Shown here piece by piece: positions 36,914 through 45,298 of a stretch of DNA of 64,000 nucleotides (positions are counted from its first letter, which is position 1; each line of letters starts with the position of its first letter). This DNA comes from Wolbachia endosymbiont of Spodoptera picta. GTDB lineage: Bacteria; Pseudomonadota; Alphaproteobacteria; Rickettsiales; Anaplasmataceae. Below the pieces are notes generated by a model. The model saw only the letters and a list, made by a program, of their open reading frames with translations, was not told the origin of the DNA and searched no databases. The stretch lies in NCBI RefSeq assembly GCF_018141665.1, contig NZ_CP067976.1, positions 1,275,721-1,339,720 on the forward strand. The letters are read 5' to 3'. The position numbers and the translations under genes are program-made.

Positions 36914-38791
36914 AAATCCAACACGGGTAAAGCTTAGCCAGCAACCTGGAACAAACCATTATGCTGCGTAAGGTAACGAGCGTAGTAAAGCTAATGGAAT
37001 GGACAACATAGGGTGCAACGAAAGTGAAGGTATTGAGTCCCGTAATTCACGCGTCATGGGGGCCGACACTTTACATTTGGTGGAAGGCAACATGGGTAAT
37101 AACGCTAAGGAAAGATATTACTCACCCCATCGGGATCGAAGGCCGCGTCATGTGTTGAGATGGACCTTACGTGAACTTGGGAGATCCTTTGTATTCCTGT
37201 AAGGGTACTCTGGAACAAGTCAATAAAGGCAAGGACTGGAGGAAGATGCAAAGGAAGTCGGACTAACTGATAGTACTCGGAGTGTGGGAAAGCCACATAC
37301 AAGGGGAAGCGGTTAGCAATATAGTGACTGGTATAGGGATTGCTATACCAATACAACAGAGATTGGAGGAGTATGCAAGGAAAACTAAACCAGATAGCAG
37401 TAAGGGCTAAGCAAGATAAGCGAGTAAAATTTACATCGCTAGTTCATTTGATTAATGAAGAGAATCTTGCAGAGTGTTACAAGGAACTAAAACGCAACAA
37501 GGCTTGCGGTATAGATCGTGTGACAGTGGAAGCTTATGGAGAAAATCTAGAAGAGAAACTTAGAATGCTAGTGGATAGTATGAAGAGAAAGCAATACCGA
37601 CCGCAACCAGTGAAAAGGGTATACATACCCAAAATTGGAAGCAAGGAAAAACGCGGTCTCGGAATACCATCAACAGAAGAAAAGTTGGTACAGGTAATGC
37701 TAAAGAAGATATTAGAAAATATTTATGAAGCAAACTTTATGGACAGCTCGTATGGATTTCGACCAGGAAGAAATTGTCATCAGGCGATAAACGTTCTAGA
37801 TAAAGCAGTTATGCACAAACCAATTAACTATATTGTAGAAGTGGATATCAAGAAGTTCTTTGATAATGTTCAACATAAATGGCTAATGAATTGTCTAAGG
37901 GAACGAATAGCTGACCCAAATTTATTGTGGTTAATAAAACGATTTCTAAAGGCAGGAATAGTCGAAGTTGGATGTTATAAAGCAACCGATCAAGGCACAC
38001 CACAAGGTGGTATAGTAAGCCCTGTATTAGCTAATATATACTTACACTATGTGCTGGACTTATGGTTTGAAAAGAAATTTAAGCCAAAAGCCAGAGGATA
38101 TATACAGCTAATAAGGTTTTGCGACGATTTTGTAGTTGGCTGCGAGAGGGAAGAAGACGCAAAAGAATTTCTAGAATTACTGAAACAAAGACTAAGTAAA
38201 TTTGGATTGGAAATAGCTGAAAATAAAACAAAAATAGTAAAGTTTGGTAAGAAAGAATGGTATCAAGCAGAAAGAGAGAAACGTAGGACGGCTAGCTTCA
38301 ACTTTCTAGGATTTACACATTATTGTGGAAAAAGTCGTAATGGTAAACTTATGATGAAGCAGAAAACTTCAAAAATAAGCCTAGCTAGAAAGATTAAAGA
38401 AATCAAAGAGTGGTTGAAGATGGTACGAAGTCGTATCTGCCTCAAAGATTGGTGGCAGAAACTTAAAGCCAAACTAACAGGACACTATAGCTACTTCGGA
38501 GTTAGCGGAAATTATCGGTGTTTGATTCAATTCAATCGACTGGCAACAAAGTTAGCATTTAAGTGGATAAACCGACGTAGTCAAAAGAAAAGTATCGATT
38601 GGGAACAATTTATACACTATTTAAAAGTAAATCCATTACCAAAACCAAAGGTATATGTTTCTTTATACACAGGAGCACTAGTGTGAACGCTGTATTGTGG
38701 AGCCGTGTGCGGGAAATCCGCAAGCACGGTTCTTTTGGGGAGACTATGGTTATGAGACCAAATCGCTGATTTCAAGGTCATAAGTCTCTAC
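36880..38791 (+). mobile_element. Group II intron, apparently complete
   Basis: The 5' end has the GTGCG consensus, followed by structured RNA and the intron-encoded reverse transcriptase. Domain V is recognisable at 38700-38732 (GAGCCGTGTGCGGGAAATCC, with the complementary CGGTTC end). Domain VI follows as a stem around 38742-38788, and the intron ends with CTAC at 38791, the expected AY end. The total is about 1912 bases. The ribozyme and protein both look intact, so this copy may still splice and move. Confidence 0.88.
37373..38686 (+). CDS. ltrA: Group II intron-encoded reverse transcriptase/maturase
   Basis: The protein promotes splicing and retrohoming of its own intron. ATG 37373 is chosen over the upstream frame opening because GGAGGAG lies directly before it. 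The reverse transcriptase core is visible: RNKACGIDRVT, SSYGFRPGRNCHQA, VEVDIKKFFDNV, GTPQGGIVSPVLANI, and the catalytic RFCDDFVV (YxDD-type with Phe-Cys-Asp-Asp). The maturase domain X is at the C-terminus. No HNH endonuclease domain is seen. The 437 residues match the small bacterial class. Confidence 0.92.
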   Translation: MQGKLNQIAVRAKQDKRVKFTSLVHLINEENLAECYKELKRNKACGIDRVTVEAYGENLEEKLRMLVDSMKRKQYRPQPVKRVYIPKIGSKEKRGLGIPSTEEKLVQVMLKKILENIYEANFMDSSYGFRPGRNCHQAINVLDKAVMHKPINYIVEVDIKKFFDNVQHKWLMNCLRERIADPNLLWLIKRFLKAGIVEVGCYKATDQGTPQGGIVSPVLANIYLHYVLDLWFEKKFKPKARGYIQLIRFCDDFVVGCEREEDAKEFLELLKQRLSKFGLEIAENKTKIVKFGKKEWYQAEREKRRTASFNFLGFTHYCGKSRNGKLMMKQKTSKISLARKIKEIKEWLKMVRSRICLKDWWQKLKAKLTGHYSYFGVSGNYRCLIQFNRLATKLAFKWINRRSQKKSIDWEQFIHYLKVNPLPKPKVYVSLYTGALV

Positions 38792-39342
38792 CAGACTAAG
38801 TAATTCTTCTAAAGAAAAAAACTCTGAGGTTGTTCAAGGAATACCTGGACCAGTGTCAAGTGATAAATGGAATAGGACTTTCAATTTTCCTCCGAATAAT
38901 AGGGTGAGAGCAGATGATCATCCATTTTTAGGTACCAAGCATGACCGCAAAATTGAATATTTAGATTGTGATGATGAAGAGTCAAAAAGGCGAATTCTTG
39001 CTGATAGCTCTTCTTATAATTCAGAAAATGAAAATCACGGTAAATATCTAAAAGGCAAGATTATTGATGAAACTAAGCAAGAAATTGCTCAACACATAGA
39101 AAACAGTGATGTAGAATCTGTACAGCTTAGAGTGAGAAGTCCAATTAGAACTATGTTGACTGCAAGAATTGTGCTGAATGATAATAAAGGAAAAATAAAC
39201 ATTAGTAATATTTTAACTAATGATTTTTTTGAAAGCAATAGGATAACGGCGGTTACATTGTTGCTACCTGGAGATGAAAAAAGAGGAATGCGTGGACGAG
39301 TTGATGAGCATGGAGTAAGAATTTATGAAGTAGCTAATGGCT

Positions 39343-40509
39343 TGTAATAGTTTAGACTTGATCTGACAGAAGAATTGAAAACTAATATCAGTCTTTTGTT
39401 TAATGTTACTAATATTTTTCTGATAAGCAATATGCATACTATCAAAAAAGGTTTGCATAGGCATAGCAATATTTACCTGAATGTGGTCTAGATCTATTGT
39501 AAGAATGCACCCAATGGTCTACGTCTAACTGAAGTTCTGCCAAAGAGGTGTAAATTTTCTTTCTAAAGATAATATTGTAACATTCATCTTGCATAGTTCT
39601 ATGGAACCTTTCACATATGCCATTAGTCTGTGGAGAACGAGCTTTGGTTCGAGAATGATCAATATTTTCTACCCCTAAATATAGCTGGTAAACGTGATTT
39701 TCAGGTCTGCCACAATACTCTGTACCACGATCCGTCAAAACACGTAGCAATGATACTTTCTGTTCATCAAAGAACGGTACTACCCTATCATTAAGAAGAT
39801 CTGCAGCTGTGATAGCAGTCCTTTCTGTGTAAAGCTTAGCAAAAGCAACTCTGGAATAGGTATCAACAAAGGTTTGCTGGTAAATTCGTCCAATACCTTT
39901 GATATTACCAACATAATAACTGTCTTGGCTACCTAAGTATCCTGGATGCTCTGTTTCAATTTCTCCATGGGCCTCTTTATTCTTCCTTAGCCTTTTCTAG
40001 AGCTGTTATCTGTTCTTCTGTTAAAATGATACCATCCTGAGCTACTTTTGCTTCTAATGCCTTTAACCTCTTTTTAAAATTTTCAAGATCGTTTCTTTGC
40101 CACACTGATCTTATTCCACTTGCAGAGATGAGAATTCCTCTCTTTTTCAGTTCGTTTGCTGCTCTTTCTTGTCCGTATGCTGGAAACTCTATTGCTATTT
40201 CAACTACTGCTTTTTCTATATCCTCCGACACTCTATTTGCATACAATGGCTTGCTTTTGCTTATCTCGTGTAAAGCCTCTTCTCCTCCTGTTTCATACAG
40301 TTCTTTGAAGCGGTAAAATGTATCCCTTGAATATCCCATTACTTTACACGCCTGTGATACATTTCCTAATTGCTTTGCAAGTTCTAGCAATCCCAACTTT
40401 GGTTTTAGTATTTTTTCTTGTGTTGTATTCATATCTGACACTCCTTTAAAACTTGTTTATATTTTTATCTTACTTTGTTTGCTTGTCAGATCAAGTCTAA
40501 ACTATTACA
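39343..40509 (-). mobile_element. IS481-family insertion sequence, copy 1
   Basis: The ends are inverted repeats of at least 23 bp (TGTAATAGTTTAGACTTGAT at the left, its complement at the right), with TG...CA tips. The element is 1167 bp and encodes a transposase on the minus strand in three frames: helix-turn-helix part (40441-39977), a frameshifted middle, the DDE integrase core (39750-39442), then a short region. No target-site duplication is visible. Confidence 0.9.
39442..40441 (-). pseudogene. IS481 transposase, frameshifted
   Basis: The N-terminal 154 codons carry the helix-turn-helix region (VSQACKVMGYSRDTFYRFKE). The frame ends at KAKEE, but one base over it continues as EIETEHPGYLGSQDSYYVGN, with the first catalytic Asp region (FVDTYSR). 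The third frame piece holds VLTDRGTEYCGRPENH and SPQTNGICERFH, the second Asp and the Glu. A second break follows near HSGKYCY, where a few bases appear deleted. The same breaks occur in all three copies in the window. Confidence 0.85.
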
Positions 40510-40637
40510 TAGATGTACTATCCTACTTACGTAAAGAAGGTTCTGAAATAGTAAAAGTTTCACAGAATCCTTCAACAAGTATGGAAAGTGTGACTATATC
40601 AAAACAACTTTCTTCTGCTCAAGGAGTAAGTAAATAA

Positions 40638-41055
40638 GAAGACTTTATGAGCTGCTTGCAAATGTAGGCAGCTTATATTTCAGTATCCTTATTTCATGTT
40701 CTCTAGAGTGTTTTTATTTCCTGTAATCTTTTTATAAAAACCATAGGCGCCAGTTGGTTTTAAAGTAAAGGTCAAGTATCTGGAATTCTGGACATAAAAT
40801 CCTCCTGTGTAAAAAAAGTTAGAAAAAAATGCGGTGCATATACGACAGATATACACTGAAGAATATATTTTTTAATAAGTTTGATTAAAAAATCTGCAGA
40901 CTAAAGATAGATTTTGAGCTCTTAAAATATCTCTAATTGTAATTATAATGAGGTTGGAAATATGCGGAAGTAATTTTTATACGTTAGCTACAGTTAAAAC
41001 ATAATTGACTTTGCCTAGTTAATATTTCAAATTATAAAAAAGGCAAATAATTTCT
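40638..41055. other. Intergenic region upstream of fabI
   Basis: No gene is recognised. A hairpin with AGCTGC and GCAGCT arms at about 40652-40674 just after the split hypothetical gene could be its terminator. The rest is AT-rich and presumably holds the fabI promoter. Confidence 0.4.
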
Positions 41056-41832
41056 ATGATATTGCAGGGCAAAAAAGGGTTAATAACCGGAATAATAAAT
41101 AAGAGGTCAATAGCATATGGTATAGCAAAGACCCTCTCAGAACATGGAGCTGAGCTTGCAATCACTTATCAAAATGAAACAATAAAAGAGAAATTATTAC
41201 CAATAGCAAGTGAATTAAATGTAGAGTTAATATTGCACTGTAATGTTTCAAATGAGGAAACTATAGATAATGCTTTTAAGGAAATAAAGGAGAAGTGGGG
41301 TGCTATTGATTTTTTGGTACATGCAATAGCATTCTCCGATAAAAATGAGCTAAATGGTAAATATGTCAATACTTCACTAAACAACTTTATTAATGCAATG
41401 CATATATCGTGCTATTCTTTTACTGCTTTAGCGCAAAGAGCGGAAAAAATGATGTTAAATGGCGGTAGTTTACTTACTTTATCTTACTATGGTGCTGAAA
41501 AAGTTATGCCAAATTATAATGTGATGGGTTTATGTAAAGCAGCACTTGAAGCAAGTGTAAAATATATAGCATGTGATCTCGGACCACAGAACATCAGAGT
41601 AAATGCAATTTCTGCTGGTCCAATCAGAACTTTGGCATCTTCTGGAATAAGTGACTTTCACTCCATATCGGAATGGAATAGAAGTAATTCTCCACTTAGA
41701 CGCAATGTTACAATAGAAGATGTTGGCAAGGCAGCACTATACTTATTAAGCGACCTGAGTAGTGGTACAACTGGAGAAATTTTACATGTTGATTCAGGGT
41801 ATAATGTTGTGGGAATGAAGATAGTAGACTAA
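41056..41832 (+). CDS. fabI: Enoyl-[acyl-carrier-protein] reductase (NADH)
   Basis: FabI carries out the last reduction in each cycle of fatty acid elongation. The 258-residue Rossmann-fold protein begins with LQGKKGLITGIINKRSIAYG (NAD site). The catalytic Tyr and Lys are Y154 and K161 in YNVMGLCK, spaced Y-x6-K as in FabI and unlike the Y-x3-K of common SDR enzymes. SSGTTGEILHVDSGYN closes the C-terminus. The gene is intact and lies between mobile elements. Confidence 0.96.
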   Translation: MILQGKKGLITGIINKRSIAYGIAKTLSEHGAELAITYQNETIKEKLLPIASELNVELILHCNVSNEETIDNAFKEIKEKWGAIDFLVHAIAFSDKNELNGKYVNTSLNNFINAMHISCYSFTALAQRAEKMMLNGGSLLTLSYYGAEKVMPNYNVMGLCKAALEASVKYIACDLGPQNIRVNAISAGPIRTLASSGISDFHSISEWNRSNSPLRRNVTIEDVGKAALYLLSDLSSGTTGEILHVDSGYNVVGMKIVD

Positions 41833-41880
41833 TACAGTACTGCAGATGCATGTGAAGCCTGTGTTTTTTTGTTATCCGAG

Positions 41881-41927
41881 TAATTGACATTGGAGCCCAG
41901 TATCAGCTACTAGAATGACAACATTTT
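41881..41927. repeat. Palindromic repeat fragment
   Basis: TTGACATTGGAGCCCAGTAT followed by TAGAATGACAAC is a degenerate member of the same repeat family seen in addA and after holA. It lies just after fabI. Confidence 0.55.
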
Positions 41928-42047
41928 TTACTTAAATCTTCGCATATTAACCATAGAGTTATTATTTTAAAAGTATTTATTGCCGCTGATCTTCTATTTT
42001 TACTTCTTCCATTTGGGTTAAGAGATTGTGCGTGAGGGTTGCTCTTG

Positions 42048-43674
42048 GTGCGCCAAGAAGTGCTTGGAGAACAGTTGGTAAAAATCCAACACAAACAAAG
42101 TCTAGCCAACAGTTTGGAACAGACCACTATGTTGCATGAGGTAACGAGTGTAATAGAGCTAGTGGGATGGACAATGCAGGGTACAACGAAAGTGAAGGGA
42201 TTGAGTTCCGAAATACCTGAAGACATAGAGGTCGACATTTTCATGGCCATGGAAGACAGCATGAAGGATAACGTAAAGGCAAGTTATCACTCACTCTATC
42301 GGGATCTGAGACCGTGCCATGTATTGAAATGGACTTCAAGTGAACTTGGGAGATCCTATGCATTCCTACAAAGGTACGCTGGAACAAGTCAACAAAGGCA
42401 AGAACTAGCGGAAGATGCAGGGGAAGTCGGACTGATTGATAGTACTCAGAATGTGGGAAAGCCACGTACAAGGGGAAGCGATCAGCAATATAGTAACTGG
42501 AATAGGGATTGCTAGGCCAATACAACGGAGGTTGGAATAACATGCAAAATAAACTAAACCAGATAGCAGTAAGAGCAAAGCAAGATAAGCGACTAAATTC
42601 ACATCGTTAGTCCATCTGATAAATACAGAGAATCTTGCGAGATGTTATAAAGAACTGAAGCGTAACAAGGCTTGTGGAGTAGACCAGATAACAGTGGAAT
42701 CATACGGAGAAAATCTGAATGAGAAACTTGAAGTGCTAGTAGAAAGTATGAAGAGGAAGCAATATCAACCACAACCAGTAAAGAGGGTATATATACCGAA
42801 AGCTGGCAGTAAAGAGAAACGCGGACTCGGAATACCATCGACCGAGGATAAATTAGTACAGATTATGCTGAAGAAGATACTAGAAAATATTTACGAGGCA
42901 AACTTTCTGGACAGCTCATATGGATTTCGACCTGGAAGAAACTGTCATCAAGCGGTAAATGCACTAGATAAAGCAGTTATGTACAAGCCAATAAACTACA
43001 TTGTAGAAGTGGATATCAAGAAGTTCTACGATAATATACAGCATAAATGGCTAATGAGATGTCTAAGGGAACGAATAACTGACCCAAATTTGCGGTGGTT
43101 AGTAAAGCGGTTTCTCAAGGCAGGGATAGTCGAAGCTGGAAATTATGAAGCAACAAAACAAGATAGACCCCAAGGTGGTATAGTAAGTCCTGTATTAGCA
43201 AATATATACTTACATTATGTGTTGGATTTATGGAGAGAAAAGAAATTTTAACCAAGATCCAGAGGATATATACAACTAATAAGGTTTTGCGACGATTTTG
43301 TGGTTTGTTGCGAAAGTAAGGTAGACGCGGAAGAATTTCTGGAATTACTGAAACAAAGGCTAAATAAATTTGGGTTGGAAGTATCTGAAAACAAGACCAG
43401 AGTAGTAAAGTTTTGCAAGAGGGAGTGGCAACAAGCGATAAGAGAGAAACGAAGGACGGAAAGTTTCAATTTTCTGGGGTTTACGCACTATGGTGCAAAA
43501 AGTCGTCGTGGTAGATTAATAATGGGACATAAAACCTCAAAGTTAAATCTAGCCAGAAAACTAAAAGAAATCAAGGAGTGGTTGAAAATAGTCCGCGGAA
43601 GTATTCGACTTAAAGATTGGTGGCAAGTACTGAAGGCTAAATTAACAGGACACTACAACTACTTTGGTATTAGC
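42048..43674 (+). mobile_element. Group II intron, second copy, decayed and 3'-truncated
   Basis: It begins with GTGCGCCAAGAAGTGCTTGG, matching the first intron from its first base, and stays similar to the first copy up to 43674, where an IS481 element starts. Domains V and VI are absent on the other side of the IS. Together with the broken reverse transcriptase this copy cannot splice by itself. Several differences from the first copy show that it is older than a recent duplication. Confidence 0.85.
42542..43674 (+). pseudogene. Reverse transcriptase/maturase of the second intron
   Basis: Aligned with the intact copy, one base is missing near 42596 (in the KFTSLVHL region) and a Lys codon has become TAA at 43249 (EKKF-stop-PRSRGY). 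The IS481 insertion at 43675 removes the C-terminal maturase part. The segments SSYGFRPGRNCHQA, VEVDIKKFYDNI and RFCDDFVV are still readable in two frames. Confidence 0.88.
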
Positions 43675-44841
43675 TGTAATAGTTTAGACTTGATCTGACA
43701 GAAGAATTGAAAACTAATATCAGTCTTTTGTTTAATGTTACTAATATTTTTCTGATAAGCAATATGCATACTATCAAAAAAGGTTTGCATAGGCATAGCA
43801 ATATTTACCTGAATGTGGTCTAGATCTATTGTAAGAATGCACCCAATGGTCTACGTCTAACTGAAGTTCTGCCAAAGAGGTGTAAATTTTCTTTCTAAAG
43901 ATAATATTGTAACATTCATCTTGCATAGTTCTATGGAACCTTTCACATATGCCATTAGTCTGTGGAGAACGAGCTTTGGTTCGAGAATGATCAATATTTT
44001 CTACCCCTAAATATAGCTGGTAAACGTGATTTTCAGGTCTGCCACAATACTCTGTACCACGATCCGTCAAAACACGTAGCAATGATACTTTCTGTTCATC
44101 AAAGAACGGTACTACCCTATCATTAAGAAGATCTGCAGCTGTGATAGCAGTCCTTTCTGTGTAAAGCTTAGCAAAAGCAACTCTGGAATAGGTATCAACA
44201 AAGGTTTGCTGGTAAATTCGTCCAATACCTTTGATATTACCAACATAATAACTGTCTTGGCTACCTAAGTATCCTGGATGCTCTGTTTCAATTTCTCCAT
44301 GGGCCTCTTTATTCTTCCTTAGCCTTTTCTAGAGCTGTTATCTGTTCTTCTGTTAAAATGATACCATCCTGAGCTACTTTTGCTTCTAATGCCTTTAACC
44401 TCTTTTTAAAATTTTCAAGATCGTTTCTTTGCCACACTGATCTTATTCCACTTGCAGAGATGAGAATTCCTCTCTTTTTCAGTTCGTTTGCTGCTCTTTC
44501 TTGTCCGTATGCTGGAAACTCTATTGCTATTTCAACTACTGCTTTTTCTATATCCTCCGACACTCTATTTGCATACAATGGCTTGCTTTTGCTTATCTCG
44601 TGTAAAGCCTCTTCTCCTCCTGTTTCATACAGTTCTTTGAAGCGGTAAAATGTATCCCTTGAATATCCCATTACTTTACACGCCTGTGATACATTTCCTA
44701 ATTGCTTTGCAAGTTCTAGCAATCCCAACTTTGGTTTTAGTATTTTTTCTTGTGTTGTATTCATATCTGACACTCCTTTAAAACTTGTTTATATTTTTAT
44801 CTTACTTTGTTTGCTTGTCAGATCAAGTCTAAACTATTACA
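43675..44841 (-). mobile_element. IS481-family insertion sequence, copy 2
   Basis: 1167 bp, same length as copy 1 and the same translated pieces (44773-44309 and 44082-43774). The ends are TGTAATAG and CTATTACA. On its left is intron reverse transcriptase sequence and on its right the start of an unrelated gene, so the flanks do not come from one original target. Confidence 0.9.
43774..44773 (-). pseudogene. IS481 transposase of copy 2, frameshifted
   Basis: The two readable pieces encode proteins identical to those of copy 1, with the same breaks after KAKEE and at HSGKYCY. Identity between copies means either recent spread or gene conversion after the frameshifts arose, or that the breaks are tolerated through frameshifting. 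Confidence 0.85.
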
Positions 44842-44918
44842 GAAGCAAAAAATTCTTCTAATTCTTCAAAAGGACAACTATTTTTCTCTAATTTTACTTT
44901 TATAATATTGCTTAACAT
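44842..44918 (-). pseudogene. 5' fragment of a gene cut by IS481 copy 2
   Basis: From ATG 44918 on the minus strand 25 codons are open (MLSNIIKVKLEKNSCPFEEL and on), then the frame enters the insertion sequence. The family is not recognised. It could be the missing start of the truncated gene at 49882, which begins at the matching end of the inverted copy 3, but a direct join would be one base out of frame. Confidence 0.35.
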
Positions 44919-45298
44919 TGTAACTCCACTAACCGTTTTATACATGTAGCTTAACACTATTTTAATAACTTATTAAGAAAGTTTAATTATTAATTATAAT
45001 ATTTAATAAAATAAATAGACTCTTTTACATTTCATCTGCAAGAATCTTTTCCTTAGTTTGTAAATAAAGATTTTCTGAATCTAATTGCCGCAGGTTACGT
45101 TTAGTAATATAATCTCATATTAAATAAAACTTTACCTAAGTTTATGCCAGACTCTACGTTAGTTTTAACAACTATTCTTACATTCTTCATCTTTACGTTG
45201 TCACTTTTTTATAAAAAAGGATATTTGGATCAACGAACAAGAAGATAATAAAATCTTTCAGAAAAATTGCTCAGCAGATTAATGCGCTAGAGCAAGAA
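44919..45298. other. Leader region of secA
   Basis: Contains a 34-codon frame (45144-45248, MPDSTLVLTTILTFFIFTLS and on) that ends inside the region coding for the SecA N-terminus in another frame. From 45215 the secA frame is open and reads IFGSTNKKIIKSF, typical SecA N-terminal sequence. The rest is AT-rich and probably carries the promoter. Confidence 0.45.

Larger units (their letters stand above)
38792..40637 (+). pseudogene. Hypothetical gene, split by an IS481 element and missing its 5' end
   Basis: Directly after the intron an open frame starts (SNSSKEKNSEVVQGIPGP) and runs to 39342, where an IS481 element is inserted. It resumes after the element at 40510 and ends at 40637 (DVLSYLRKEGSEIVKVSQ). 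Removing the element exactly restores the frame (IYEVANGL joined to DVLSYL), so the insertion is clean. Including the upstream codons, the frame is also open across the intron junction with the ParA fragment. The product is polar with no recognised domain. The N-terminal part is missing because the sequence before it is intron. Confidence 0.6.

Noticed and set aside
36914..37372. Short frames between the intron start and its reverse transcriptase
   Set aside because: This region is structured ribozyme RNA (domains I-IV); frames there are not expected to be genes.
42241..42543. Minus-strand 100-codon frame in the second intron
   Set aside because: It is antisense to intron RNA and has a counterpart shadow in the first intron (37105-37356).
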